DNA from: Rostratula benghalensis
Taxonomy: Eukaryota > Chordata > Aves > Charadriiformes > Rostratulidae
Assembly: GCA_013399305.1 (NCBI GenBank)
Contig: VXAI01000038.1
Location: 3,733,113-3,797,112, forward strand
DNA length: 64,000 bases
Reading direction: 5' to 3'
Part shown: piece by piece, positions 39,612 to 54,100 of the stretch
Position numbering within the stretch: the first letter of the stretch is position 1
Layout of the letters: the number at the start of each line of letters is the position of its first letter
Translations under genes and position numbers: made by a program
The notes under the pieces: generated by a model
Told to the model about the DNA's origin: nothing
Databases searched by the model: none
The model's input: the letters and a program-made list of their open reading frames with translations, nothing else

Positions 39612-42419
39612 AGACCCAATGGCAGAGAACAGAAAAGGGTAAACAAACTTACACTGCCCAATTTTACGCATAGCACATTTCTCATTTGATTCAAATGCTG
39701 CTGAGTTTACCTTATATCAGAGGGAAAACAAAAACGTATGGGACAGACATCACAGTGGAAAAAACCCATCCTGGTAAACATGGATTAATCTCTAAAAATT
39801 ATTTCCAAAGTCAAGCAGAGAAATACAAATTGTACATCAGCTGTAATTTATGTTAAATGCAGCTGTAAGTGCCACATGTGATATGCCTACATCCTCAAAA
39901 ACAGAAAAGGGGAAATATAACAGATGTTGTTGCTTTAAAACATTAGGCAACATGAATGACTCCACTTGTTTTCCTAAATAAAAATAAAAAAGCAAGAGAA
40001 ATGAACACTAAAGACCTAAAGTGATAAAATATTAAATACCTCACTTAGTTGATTCAGTATTTGACACCCTTTCTTACTGCAAATCTCACAGCTGCTGCTG
40101 TGTAAGTGATGGTAAAAGAAAGGAAGAAAAAAAATGGGCGTTAGTGTAAAATGATGGGGCTTTGACATAAGTCATGGCAGAGATGAGAGACCCTAAAACC
40201 TGTAATTTAGAAGCTTTCAGAAAATCTGAGGTTGCTGATCTTAAGGTGATAGCCTCAAAGAACTTGGCAATGTTAGTTATATAGGGGAGGGAAGGAGGAC
40301 AGAGTTTAAGTCTTGACATGGGAGCCATTTAAGGAAAAATACCTGAAAGCTTTTCTGAAAACAATCAGACCTTTGCTAACTGAAGAACTTCATCTCTCCC
40401 AAGAGACTTCCATGAAGGACTTCCGTAAATAAGATACTGGTTTTATCCCTCCCACCCTCCTGCTGGTGGAACATGTGCAGTGTTCACAGGTGCCTTCGCA
40501 GCAAGTTCTACAGTTTCCCCTCTCTCCACCCTAATGACATCCTGCCTATTTTATTCTCCCAGGACAAGGCTCATCTAGACAGAGCAGGGATTGCAAAAAG
40601 CACATCTGTAGGCAGCCAGTAAAGAATGCATGCAGAAACACATGCAGGAGAAGAATAAGAGAAAAGGCACAGAAAGGCTGAACCCTCACAGAACCAGTGT
40701 CGGGGTCACACAGCAGCAATTTCCAAGCAGATTGACTCTTTTATAGGTAGTTTTTTTCTTTTTTATCTCTTTTTTGTTCGTTTCTTTTTATTGGATTTCC
40801 ATGAATTTTTACTTTTTTTTATCATCCCCCACAGTTGCTCTCATGACTGTTTGCTCTTTTGCTACTACCTTGAACTGATCTTTGCAGAACAAAGGTTCCC
40901 TTGCTGCTTCAGTTTACCTCATTGCTTACCCATCGCTCACTACAGTGACACAACACAGAAAGATGCTAGATAACATGGGATCAAGTTCTGCTCTCACCTT
41001 TCTGAAGAGCTATGGGCCAGGAGGAAATCAAGAAACCCATTTTTCTACTTCTGTGCTTCTCCATCCCTCAGACTGCTTTAACAGCCATCTGAAGATTCCT
41101 CATTTTTATCCCCACGTATGCTCTCCTCCACATATTCTCCTTTCCCTGAACTCCAACTACCAAAAAAGCTTTGTAGTATTACATTTGCACCATTCAGCAC
41201 AAGCTAGTTAAGACATACAGTAATTGCTGAAAAATTTATCACTTTTTTTCACCCCTAACCAATGTAATTCTTGTCTGCTGCCTGCACATCCTCCCTCCCC
41301 ACTGAGCCAGTGCACTGTGATAATCACACCAGTAATGTTTAGATAGAGATCAAGCGATGCAGCCAGCTCTCTCTCAACTCTTTCAACTTCACATTTTACT
41401 TGGAATCACATATTACTGTCTGAAAAACATAAAGCCATTTTTCTTTTAATGAAAACTGCTTTTAGATAACAGTCGAACAACCCCAGATTTAGATAAGGAA
41501 AAAAGAGACTAATCCATCTCAACATAAGAGAAAGGGTGAAATTCTGTCAGCTATTCACAGACACAGGTCATCTCAGAACATACAAATCACCCATACAAAT
41601 TAATGCCAGCTAAAACATTTGTAGCTGTGAGGACACCACCTCAATGACAGGCATTCCTGCAGGCTTGACATCACAGAATCCACTACACCGAATTCTGATG
41701 CTAGTGAAGACAGCAAGTTTGTCAAGTGGTGTGTTACCAACCTGACCACCCATTTCATACCAAAGGTTTTTTAATCTTCATTTCAAAGCAAATTTCCAGT
41801 CGTCATTCTTACAAAATGTCTTTCTGTGAAATGTTCAAACAGATGCATTTTATGAAGCCGCATCACCTCCTTTCTGTCTGTCATGGCTTTATGGGGATTA
41901 AGAAACAGTCCCCGCAGTGGCTTGACAAATACAGCTGTTCCTGTTCACCTGCACGAGTACCAGAGGCCCAAGGACAGATACTCCACCTGCATGTGTCTAC
42001 CAGTACTGTCAGAGCAATTACATTTTAGATGAGCTAATGGCTTTAAGACATGAACTGAAAGGTTTCTAGGGGAAAAATCTTTAAGAAACACCTTGAAGTA
42101 AGAACAACAGTTATCAGAAAAGTTTGGATTAGTACAGGTATTCTACCAAAAACAAAGACAAAAACCTCTATAAAAACCACACAAAACCCCAATATTAAAA
42201 CTATCACGACAGAGTCTTGCAATAACTTTACAGCCCAATGCCTCCAAAAAGCACCTATTAAGTAAAATATTCAATAATTAGTGAATAATTACACAAAAGA
42301 GTAATTCAAAGGTTTAGGAAGGTTCTGCAAATTTAATGTTTTGTTTGTTTTCTGGGTTATGGTGTCCTTTTTAATACTCTCTTTAAATTCAAGAACACTG
42401 CTAGAATCGTTCATACCTC

Positions 42420-42432
42420 AAAAAAAAAAAAA
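42420..42432. repeat. Poly(A) run, 13 bases
   Basis: A homopolymer leading into CAAACACCACC. No retroposon body was recognised upstream. Confidence 0.9.
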
Positions 42433-44309
42433 CAAACACCACCTCCAGCTTCTTGAAAGGAGCAGCATAGACAGTATTTCATTTCTATGAGCCTTTCCAC
42501 TACTGGATTCAGACTGTTACAAAAACCAGTCCTATCTTGTACACATATACACAGTTAAAACACTGAGTTATCTGCTGAATACGTCAGCTATCCAGTGGCA
42601 GAATGGCCATGACAGATCTAAACCGGGGTAGACACAAACACATAAACGTGACTTTAATAACTTGACAGTGTACTTTTTGCCCCTGTTTGGATTTTACTTT
42701 TAAGTCTTGCTTTTTCCTGAAACACTTACAGGATTGGGATCATTTGTGTTCGGTTACTAAGAACGCCAAACTAAAGGTAAAACTTAGCTTTCATGGAAGT
42801 TGTGTGTGGCTACCCATTACCACCACTCTCCTCACTGCTTCTCTGTAGTTTAACAATGAAGACTTGGGTGATTCCAGAAGAGCTTACTGACAACCAAGTG
42901 CCTGAATACGCCAACACCTATGAACAGCTCTACTAACTTCAATTGCTTGTAAAAAGCAATTCCACAGTCACAGCTGTGGATGACGAAGATGAAAAAAACA
43001 TCAACATCCTCTGGTTCTTCTCTAAGTTGGAACAGAGGTTGAACCTACCAGCAATCACAACCTCAGTCACAGAACTCAAAGCTTAAGCCAGGATACATCA
43101 CCTTACTGCTCTAAAGGTTTTGTCCACGACTTACCATGGATAGAATTCCAGGTTTCCTTGTAATCTACAATCAAGTGCTATAAAATTGCATTCATCCATC
43201 TCACATTGCTTTTATTAGTATGAATACCTATAAAGTGCCAGTACATTTAGAGCAAATATATCCCGAAATGAAGAAACATCAGCTTACGCTTCAAAGCACA
43301 GCCTGTGCCTTCTGATTCACTGCCTCCTCTCCCTTTGCTATCATATAACAGCAGAAACTTGGCTTCTAAATCAGCTGCTGAAACAATCATGGCCTGATGT
43401 AGCAGCAAGTGACTGAGGGAACCAGCTCTCCCCCTAGAAATCCAGTCAATTAAATTCTGCCTGGAAGGGATTCAATCTAATATCAAAGATGCTGCCATAA
43501 GGGTAAGTTCCCTGGAGCGCAGGGTTAATGATTTAGAGCATGTCAGGCTGGCCTGAAGCAGTGGAAATGAAGCCACACTTAAATAAATAAATTAACACAT
43601 AGGGAAACAACCCAAATAAATACCTGCAGTAATTAAAAAAAAAATTGCCATGGAGACACACTGCAGTAATTGGCACCCATTTAAGGGATATTCAAATTTT
43701 CTTGAAGTCTCACCTTAATGCCTGAATATTTAATTTCCCAAGATCACTGAAACATAAAACACTAAAGAGTCTGTTAATAACACAAAAAAAACCCCAAGCA
43801 TAAGTCAATCATCTTTGAAAGTGAGTGCAGTTACAGCTAGGAGGAGGTGAAGAATTTTTTTTTACATTCACAATGGAGACTGAAGGTTGATGTCTTTTTT
43901 GCAGATTGTAATTCATTCTTATATACACACATTGTCATCAGCATTAAAATACAAGGACCCTTATAATCTATAAAGTTTTTATCCCTGAAATCACAGTGAA
44001 GCAAAGATGTCTGGTGATATGAAGATGAAACTTTTCTAAACTTAATACTCCAGCCCCAATGGGTACACCTAAGTGCACTAAAGTCCAAGTGTGTTGTGTT
44101 CCTCTGTTTTGTTGGGTTTTGTAATTATTGTTCCTGAATCATTTTTGCATTTCTCTCACTGCAAGTGCCAGACGGGCATCTTTTTTTTTTTCCCAGCTAC
44201 AATTAATTCAGTAAGCAAAAATTAACAACACATTTCTTATATGAAAGCCTCAAGATGACAACGGTAGAATACTATTATGCTGCTTCTGATGTTACTTTTA
44301 ATGCAAACT

Positions 44310-44326
44310 TGTCTGTCTGTCTGTCT
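44310..44326. repeat. (TGTC)4 microsatellite
   Basis: Four TGTC units plus one further base. A short simple repeat. Confidence 0.9.
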
Positions 44327-46175
44327 AGAGGGGCTGAAAATTCCAAGGAAAAAGTTTACACTTTGCAAATACAGCTAAAATGCAAATTAACCCTGTCTTG
44401 GATAGCTCCTTCTGAACCACAGCCGAGCAGTGTCTAGATAAAGTACTGTTCAGACACAGAGCAGTTGAGCAGGAATCTGCATTAGAATCATTAAGATTTG
44501 GCACATATTTGAAGAGGCAAGGAAGACACTCTTGTGCTTTAGGTTCTGGACAACATCTCAGCAGTAACATTTCTCAATGTTCTCATTCTCCATCTAAAAC
44601 AGGGATTAACAAGTAGTGCCGAGATACTTGAGTCAAGAATAATGACAAAACATCCCTGTATGTGGATTTGGGAACATCAATTCTGCGTAGCACAAACACA
44701 AAACTGTTACTGGAGTAAGAAGCATTAGCTCTCTTTTAGCATCAACTTCTTAAGGCACATCCTCAGACTTTGGAAGACTCATCCTGACCTCTCTCCTTTT
44801 CTTAAGAGATATGATTTCCCTCTCATTAAAGCATCAGGTGCTACAAAACTAAGCAGTGGATCTTGTAGCCTCTCCCACCAGCCATGTTCTGCTGTTAATA
44901 AATGAAAAATCATAAAAATGAAAAAATAGTAAATCAACACCATTAAAACCTTCCTCGATCGTTTTGACAGCACATGTGAGTATGAGTCCTTATTGATCAA
45001 ACAAGAAGTATTTGTTGATGCTTGCTCTCCCTCCATTTATTCAAAATTAAACAGTTCTACCTAAAAAGAACGAGGGCTTATCGCCCTCAAATATATAACA
45101 CAGTAAGCACACCCTTAGGGAACACAATGGCTCAAATTCTCTAACAGAGAAATTCAAGTCTGCCCCTTTTCCAGTGGAAGCTCAGCTGCCAAATTAAGAG
45201 AAGCATTTACTCCCCAAAACCAGAAGACAGTCCTCCCCTCCTATTTTGTATGCACTACTTTGTAAGATATTAGGGCAAGGACAATTTACCCACTAGATCA
45301 AGAATCATCAAAAGCTTGGGGAGAATATTTTCAACTATTGTAATAATAGGTAATTGATTCCTCAAACAGCAGGAGGAACACGCTATATTCTTCATGCCTA
45401 TTGCACCAACACCAGCAATGGCCAGAGCAATCCAAAGAGGCTGGACTACTACTTTGGAAGAAAAAGAGAAGAGCAAGTGACATTTTTAATGGCTGTGTTT
45501 GATTATATAAATGCAATGTATCATTTCTTTATATGTATTTTAAAGTTTTTTTTTAAATTTCTGCAACAGAACCTTTAAATACACTTGGCTAAGAAGATTT
45601 AGAAACCCATGTTAGTAATATGAACTGAGTGACAGCCATGCCCCTGTTAGCTTCATTCCAGTTGAATTACCTGTCCAGTTGAGACTCCCCCTTTACAAGC
45701 TGCATTTAATACATTAATTCAGTGAATGGACTATTTTTCCAGAATCATTAATAGAATGCATTAAAGTCATCAACATGAAAACTCTCTTCAGTTGGACAGG
45801 TTCATGTTCATAACTGAAAAATATTTGGCCATTTTGTCAAATGAATTCCATCATCCTTTCACAGGAATCTTGGACACTTTTACTTTGTAAAAAACACATT
45901 TACACATTTATAATTAGATCTACACAAAAACCTTGCTTTTGGCACTCCCCATGTTGTAATTTATAGCAAGCTACTATTATTTCAGCATGTCAACTCTCCA
46001 GTACAGAGGAGCGCTCTTGTGCCCACCTTAAGCCCAGGGGCTAAGGCGCTGGAAGGGTTCAAAGGAGCTTCCAAGCAGTAAGATCAAGGCCCTGAACCCA
46101 CAGTCTCTGTAAGGTGAAAGAGACAGTATTTCACAAGTGTTTGGAGAACAAATGTGTATCGAAGAAATGCCAATT

Positions 46176-46195
46176 AAAAAAAAAAAAAAAAAAAA
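46176..46195. repeat. Poly(A) run, 20 bases
   Basis: Twenty A residues preceded by CCAATT. No retrocopy body or target duplication was recognised in the adjacent sequence, so it is recorded only as a homopolymer. Confidence 0.95.
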
Positions 46196-49100
46196 GCTGT
46201 TGACAGAGGACAGGACAGGACATACTTATTCCTCTTTCCTTCTGACCAACCCAAGCTGCGTCCTGTGAAATAAATAGGACAGAAAGCACTGAACCTTGAC
46301 ATACTACAAGAGGATGTCTGATGCCAGAATAAATCAGCTCTATGCTGGTAAGGTGAAAAAACATGACGGTGATAGGCAAGGCATAAGAGAAGTCAAAACA
46401 GCAACAGAACAATCAGGTAGATATATACTTGTTACCATGGCAACCAAACAGCATATGCTAGAAAGCATATATGCTAGAAAGCCTCTGAGAAAGCTTAAGT
46501 CAAAAGGAGAGAAATTACAACCAAAACAGGGGTTTGGCTACACTAGATTTGCAAAGGAGTCCTGTTTCATATCGATTGGTAAGATGATGAGACACAGACC
46601 ATAGGACTCTAAATGACCTGGTGGCTAGATTCTTCAGGAGCATCCACAGCACAGGGAAACCATGTTCAATTTTAACAATAAAGGCATGGTATAAATGAAG
46701 ATGGCAAGAGGAAGTCTGAACTGCTAATTAAGATAGACCACTCAATAGTAATTGCTGTATCCTATTTGATAAAAATCACTTCCTAGGTCTGTAATGGGTT
46801 CGTATATTAGCATAAACTGCTTTTATCTATTAATATTTCAGTGCCACACTAACTCCCAGTTGATAATATAGTCTATAAGTAAGTCTGGTAAAATATGCAT
46901 TTAGTGTCTAGTACATGTCATGTGGAAGACAAAGGTCTAATTAGCAAATTTTTATATTACACAAGTTCAATGGCCAGCATTTGATACTTCTGTGCAGCAT
47001 CAGCAAGGAGAAAGGTACCGGTGATCTTACTAGGACCTGTATCACCTCAAGTCACTTCCACGCCCAGCTCATTAGTCACTCCACGTTTTGCACCTCAGGG
47101 CACCAGATATTTTAGCTTTCTGCAGGTAGTCAAACAGGTAAAACTTTTATTACTTCTTCCTTTGAAAACAGAGAGAGAAGCAGCAGCCAAGGGTCCTTTG
47201 CTTTCAAGTACTCCTTCTGAGTTGGATATTTAATGTTGGCAGTCATACTGGAAGCTTATTCCTTGAGAAAAATTCCTAGGAGAAGCTATACCAGAAATAC
47301 TGTCTGAAATAATAACCCTTCATCCTTAAGGTCAAAGGAAAAAACTGTTCTTATAAACACAATGAAAACCAATCTGATGGATATAAACAAACAAAAAAAC
47401 CCCAAACAAAGAAGAAACAAGTAGCCCACTGTATAAACACTTCCAAAGTGAAGTAAATAAAACCCTTGAAGGGAAATGACAAAGTTAGAGAGTCAAGTGA
47501 AATAGCAGGAAGATAAATTATCCCAGGAAGCCAGATTCACTCCTGTTCATTTAGTCAGTAGCAAGAAAAAAAAAACAGGAGTGGAAATCATAGCAGCTTT
47601 TAATAGATCAGAAAAAAAAAAAAAAAGGATGTACGATCTGACCCAACAATTCTGCCTTTTCTCTCTGAAAAACAAAAGAAATCCAAACAAACAAAAAAAC
47701 CCAAGAAACAACCCCAGAAAGAAAAAGACAAAAAGAATTTTAAAAAAGGGAAAAAAGGAAAAAAAAAAAAGAAAAAAAAAGAGAAAAAAATGCCAAAGGA
47801 CAACCCCAAGTCAAACAACAACAACAAAAAAAACCCCACCACATTTTAGAAAAAAGTGTTAGCATCAGAAATTAAAATCTAGTAAATTCTCTAAGTATTT
47901 TGCATGATGATGCTTTTGACAGGGGTTTATAGGTACTCATTTCTAAACAGCAAAGCCAATTAATATCTCACTTGAGAAATTAAAAACACGAAAAAAGGTG
48001 CAGAATAAGACAAGTTCAGCATGAGCACTGAGGCAAGAGTGCTATTTGGCCCAATTTTTTAAAACCAAAATACATTTATTTTGATGGAATTAGTCTGGAT
48101 TTACAGTGCTTAGCTGAATGGAGTGTTCGAACCCATCTATCTTCAGTTTGAAAGGCAAGAGATGATTTAAGAAACATCAGCAGCTTTGCTGTTGGTGACA
48201 AATGTAAACACCAGAAATCTTTCTGCTTTGTAATGACACACAATAGTGACAATTCTAGAACACAAATGGTAAGGAGATTATTTAATAACAGTATATATTC
48301 CTGTGAGTCCTGTTTTATCATTGTAGCCTGCAGTATTGTTTTGTGTGTAAAGCCACAGAAGAAGAGACTACTCAAAGTAAATAGAAGCAGGGTACAGCAC
48401 CAGGATTCAGGAGCTTCTTCAACTCTGTCACAAGATCATTTTCATTTAATCACCATTTCCCTTTACATGTATTTGGTCATAGCCAGACCCACCCCTATGG
48501 ACATGCTCTAGGGTATGTCCCACCTTACAGACATCCTTGAGGATTCACTAAATTCTTCTGCATGGGAATTTCAAGAGCCATGCCATCTGCTAGGAGGTTT
48601 TTCCTGAAAACAGCAATGCTCTAATGGCAAATAACACTGCTGCCAACACCGTAGCTCTGTTTTGATAGACATTTTCATGCCTACCTTTGCCCAACACAAG
48701 CAGAGAGCAAGAGGCAATATCAGCAGAAGTCATGCCACAGGCTGGTAAATGTTAGTATCCTCAGAGAGCACTTCCTGGGGCATTTTTCAAGTGCATATAA
48801 TTAGACATCAGTTCTCCTGTCAGGGAGCTGTACAAGACAAGGATCAAAATTCCACTTTTTTTCCTAACAGTTTTTTATACCCTTAAAAAATATAAATTTT
48901 TTATGTTATTAATATGGTTAAATCTCCTCTTCTTTTTGCAAAGCTACTATGGCAATGCATAGGACAGCCTCTAGTTCTATACAGATGAGACTCATGATCT
49001 GACAGGATTTAAACAGAAAGAGCTCCTTCCAGTTTCATTTGCAAATATGACAAAGCCTGTTTATCAAATACAACAAACCCATCTATCACCTTCTAAGTGA

Positions 49101-51048
49101 AGCCTTTTCTGCCAGCATGCCTGATGCCTCACTAATCTGTACACAACTTAATAGGGAAGTTAATAAATTATACAACAGAACTAATTATACCTATTTGTCA
49201 AAAGATGAGATAAACTAAGGATTTAAATAATAAGAAACGAGCATATTATCCTAATTAGTTTGACCAAAACTTTGGAGAACAGGGGAAAAGAGATAGAAAT
49301 TTTTCTGATTGATCTCAGAGTGATAAGAGCTATTATCATAGAGGCAAGCCTGAAAAGGCCATTGTTTCATGAAATAACGAGACATGCATTTTTCCATACC
49401 ACAACTTACCATCCTGACATCCTGTCCAGAAGGCAACAAAAGGGAGAAATTAACATTAAGCCACTTTATCCAGTTCTCTCCCCTGTTACTTTGAGGTTTG
49501 TACCCATACAGTTACTGAAAATCTACCTTTGTATTTTTCCTGTGGCCCATAGAAATATTAAGCAAAAAGAAAATTAGCATATTATAGTATCCATTTAAAA
49601 AACAAACAACAACTAAAAAACCACACAAAAACACCCCCAAAGACTTATTCACGTGGACACAATTATTTTCTCTAAGCACATCTAAGGCAGACCTAGTAAA
49701 GAAAAATCCCAACCAGACAGTCACTGCTAAAATAGAAGAGGTGCTGACCAGAAATACAAGATAAAGTACAGACTATGCAATGATCCACTCAACACATTTC
49801 CCTGTACTTGGTTTTACCTGCTGACTGCTGTGCCCACACGAATATGGAATTTTCTATCTTCAGATTGCATCGTTTTATGTTTCTCCCTGCTCCTGTGCTT
49901 AACAGGCAAATTACATCAAAACAGATTGGCAAAATCTGCATAAAACACACTTTTTGGTAATTTACTTTCCACATATAATTTGCATTAGGTGAGCTCTGTT
50001 CACTGTAGCTTTACAGCACAGATACTGCATACCAAGTGTCCAACTGAGAGAGGCTAATAATGCCTTTGAGATGAACTCCGAGCTTAAAAGCTAGTATGCA
50101 CTATCTATGGTTCTCTAGTTAAGCATCTCTATGAGACAAAAACCAACAGGAATATTCCCTACTCCAAAAGAAATTTACAATTAAACATTCTGATATTAGC
50201 ATAGGCTAGTACTAGTGCTACTGCAAAACCTATATTACGTGTATATAGGACACCACAATCTTTTAAAGAAACATTTTTTCATCCCATACTTAATCCCTAT
50301 TTCTGACTTATATAGACTTAGGTCCTGTGTTATTACATAAAATATAAATATAAGCTTAAGAATCCTACATCTGTGTTCTAAGCTAAATCTTTAGGAACAC
50401 TTTTTACAAGATGTACGCAAAAAGTTGTATTCATGATGCATAAAGAGAGCCTGACTGTCACACTGTCAGGTCAAGTGATGGAACCTTTTGGCGAGTTAAG
50501 CTTCCAGCCACATCCTAGAGACTGTTTCTCCAGTCCTCGCACAGAACAGCACTACACGTGAGCCTCATCAAAGGGGCTGCCTGTTGCGTGTACTGGGCAG
50601 TAGGAGTGTGCACAGTGGAAATGCATTCTGACACACAACCTACAACAGTGCAAGCATAGGGATATACTTGCTAAATCTTTACTAACACCTATCTTAACTG
50701 ACTAGCTTATTAGTAGAAGCATGCCTAGAAAAAAAAAGTAATAATTACTTCTGCACCTACAGGTACTGTTCAAAAACATGTGAGGGGTAAAAAAGGAACA
50801 CAGAGAACCCGGAGATCTGAGCTGAGACCACCAGAAATTGACAGTTGGTGCATGTAATGGGAAGCTGAGTGTCAGGAACACTTCAAGACAGTCTGAGGTA
50901 GCAGTGCCACTGGAAGAGGTAATTCTGCCCCTTCGTCATCAGTCTCGTTTCCATTCCTGGCTCACTCAGTCACTTGTCCTGCACAAGTGTTTGCCCAATA
51001 TGGTGACACCCAAGGGACGAAACAGGCTGAAACAAGCCCAGAACTGAA
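46196..51048. other. Non-coding DNA with A-rich tracts, no gene seen
   Basis: No recognised interspersed repeat. A small tandem duplication of ATATGCTAGAAAGC occurs at 46453-46466 and 46469-46482. Open frames of up to 105 codons are unrecognised. Confidence 0.5.
47570..47850. repeat. A-rich, mostly purine low-complexity region
   Basis: About 280 bp dominated by A with scattered G and C. It includes an A14 run at 47612-47625 and long A/G stretches around 47740-47790. A 60-bp subregion of ordinary composition (about 47626-47670) sits inside. The open frames on both strands here are just poly-lysine or poly-phenylalanine translations of the tract. Confidence 0.85.
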
Positions 51049-51103
51049 GGGGGGTGGAGGGGGANGGGAGAGGGGCGGGGTGGGAAGGGAGGAAGGTGAA
51101 GGA
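51049..51103 (+). repeat. G-rich tract with an ambiguous base
   Basis: The plus strand holds seven runs of three or more G within about 45 bases, separated by one to four bases. This fits the usual pattern for G-quadruplex formation. An N at 51065 lies inside, showing the base caller or assembly had trouble here. Downstream it grades into GGAAGGTGAAGGAG. Confidence 0.85.
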
Positions 51104-54100
51104 GAAAATGTTAGCTTGAACTACAGTTTCCCAGTCCACTCTACCTCACAAGTCTTTCCCTCTCCAAGAGAGGTATGTGAAGACCAACTGTGAAGTGGAA
51201 AGCAGGAAACACATTTAAACCTTCCGAGAGTGAAGACGCTCTTGCAATCTCATTAAGAGTACATTGGGCTAAATTCCTAAGTCTTGCCGTTCTCTTTTCT
51301 TACAAAACACATTTTCATCCTTAGTCCCTACTTTTTACTGCAACCAAAATAAAGAAAAATATGTCTGTATGTGGAAGCTGAATTTAATTCCCTGTTTTAA
51401 TAACAGCAACAGGTATAAGCACTTTTAGAAATTAAGTATATAAGTCCTTGCTTTTTAATTGGATCCAGTGATTGCTGTTCAGCATCTAAAGAAAAAGTAT
51501 TTTTGTAAACCAGAAGTAGGATGAAGCTGCTGTTCTCTCCTTCCACACATTACAGTTCTCAGATGCCATGTTTTAAAATTAGCATTTACTGGCTTACAAC
51601 ATTGACTAGACTAGCCTACATTTAGTTTTTTGGAGCTGTTTTTGAGGGAGAAGAAAGTGCAGGAGAGAGCAGACAATATTTACTGTACAATTTTAAGATT
51701 CAATCTGGATAAATGAAAACCAGTCATCTCTTGACCCAGGAAGCATGCGAGGGTGTTTAAATGGAACTCAAAACTTCTGCATTCAGTTCTCCAAAGAAAA
51801 TTCTCCTTCCATCAACCATTGACAGCCACAGCACTAAAAGGTGGGAAGTTTCAAAAACTTAAATGCTATTAACAGCTGGAGAAGGGTTAGAATGGGAACT
51901 ACTACCGCAATTATGGCCTCTCTGCTGTTACAAAAATCTTTAGATGCATGTTAGATTTTTGAGGAAGTTGATTTTTCTTGCCAATTCTGTTTTTCTCTCC
52001 TCCTTCACTGGAAAGTTGAAGTGATCTGACTTTCTTACTGTTACTTTGAGCAGTCATACATATGGACATCACATTATAAAATTTAACTTCCCAAAACCAT
52101 ATTTGATAAATTGAATCTTCTTTTTTGAAAGTGCGCAGGGTTGCTCGTTCAGCTTTGTAAGGTTTCAATCTGATCAAGATGAATCTGCAGTGACACCTGT
52201 TGTTCCCATAAATTGACCAAGCCTGATCAGGGGCTTCCAGGAATGCCATTACAAGCCCTTCCAGTATTGGGATGGTTGTAAGTGAAAACGGGGAGGGGGA
52301 GTGGGTTAATACGTTAGAGCACAGTCTTTTATCCTCTGTAAGAAAGACAAATGCAAGTAAAAAATAATACCAGGAATTTACAAGATTTTAATTGCTTCTA
52401 CTTTACACTGGAGATCAGAACACACAAAACCACCATCACAATTGCGTTTGGATTTTGGATTATGTCCACAGGGAGAAGTTTCTCTAACTTGAGTGGATTT
52501 TGGATGAGTTGGACAGATTTCAAGCCATATCTTTCTCAGCAATTATATTTTTGCTTAACTTTCTGAATTATCTTCTCAGTGCAAAAAGACCACCAGGAAT
52601 AGACAGGGCCTATTTGCTCCCTTGCTGAATTGTCTAAGTGCCAGAGGAACCCAGCCCAGGTACCTTAAAAAACACTGTCTTCAATACACATTTGTTCTGC
52701 ACATTCACAAGAAAATGACACTGCAAATTCTAATTTCACCAGTGAATGACACATTTTGATTGGATAGATGCTTAAAACTTCTACTAGGCTATTTTTCCTT
52801 GTTCTTTCAGGTGTATCAGTATTCAACAAGAAAACATACACAACACCATAGAGTTTTTCTGTCAGCACAAGCATCAAGAGGTATAGTATGAAATGCAAGA
52901 TCGAAGAATGAGGACAGAATTACAGAAAGGAAATCACCACAAAATTACCGAGAACATCTTCCTGCAGCAAATTCATTCCACAGGTATGCAAGACAGACCA
53001 GTGTCATCAATCTAGTCTTAAAGGCAAGTTTTAAAACCTTCTTACAAGGGAGACTCTGAAGGAAGCCCTTAGGAGCTTCTATGGCCTTCACACTATAATT
53101 TAAACTCCATACTTTGTCCATCCAGACAGATAACTGATTACTCCCTTTCTTCTTGAAAAAGCATTCTCTATATTTTCAGATTTATTACATCCATCTTCTT
53201 TCTATTTTTAGGCTAAACAACTTTTAATTCCTCTTTATTACCACCTTCTTTCCCAGCAATGTTTTCTGGACCTGCTGTTTTTTCTGACAGCTGCCTTCAT
53301 TGGTATTACAGCCACCTGAACTGGAAACATCTAACAGAAGCTTCAACAATACCAAGTAAGGCAGCAAGATTATTTCACAAGTGTTACAGGCATGTTAATA
53401 TGGTGATAACTATCATCTTATAAATTCTAAATCCTTTTACACAGAAAGACCGTTTAGACAAATACTTCCATGCTGTATTTCTGCAGGTGATTCATCCTGC
53501 TGAAGCGCACTAGCCTGGTTCTTGTTCCTGCTGAACATTTCCTCCATTTCCCAGGACCACCCTGTACCTGCCTCCCCATGCTCTCGTGTTCCTTCTCACT
53601 CTGGCAGGGCTGGCAGATTGACTTCTACTGTCCAAGTCATGAAAAATCCTGATTAATATGCAACATAGGATATTGAGAAGCTCTCAATACTACGTTCCAA
53701 CGCTTAGGCAATTATACATAATCTTTGAACAACTTTTTCTAACCATTTCTATATCCACCAGTTAGCAGACTTCTCTAAACCACTTTCCCTCATCTGACTT
53801 AAGAGAATGCTACATGAATACAGTGCAACAAACTTTAGTCAAGCCAAGGTATACAATATCTACTGCTTCTCTCCTACCCACATGACCTGTAACTGTGCCT
53901 TACAAGGCAATTAATTAGGTTTGTCATGATTTGCCCTTGAGAAATCTGTTTACTTGTTAAGTGATCTTGCTAAATGGCAGGGGCTTATGAGATGTCTATC
54001 CAATTATTCTTGCTATATTTAAGCCAAACAGACTGGTCTTTAATTACACAGCTCATCCTTTCCCTACTCCTCCTGAAGTACTGTATTTGTTTTTCCCCAG

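Larger units (their letters stand above)
39612..46175. other. Non-coding single-copy DNA, no gene seen
   Basis: Open frames reach at most 109 codons and are not recognised. Contains small microsatellites. The interval 43440-43740 is repeat-free with a conserved-element look (inference only). An 8-bp hairpin (AATTGCTT/AAGCAATT) lies at 42941-42961. Confidence 0.5.

Noticed and set aside
40086..40328. 80-codon minus-strand frame considered as an upstream piece of the L2-like relic
   Set aside because: The spacing (about 500-600 bp) is far larger than between the relevant reverse-transcriptase blocks, and the residues do not match convincingly.
47600..47862. Lysine-rich and phenylalanine-rich open frames
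   Set aside because: These are translations of an A-rich low-complexity tract.
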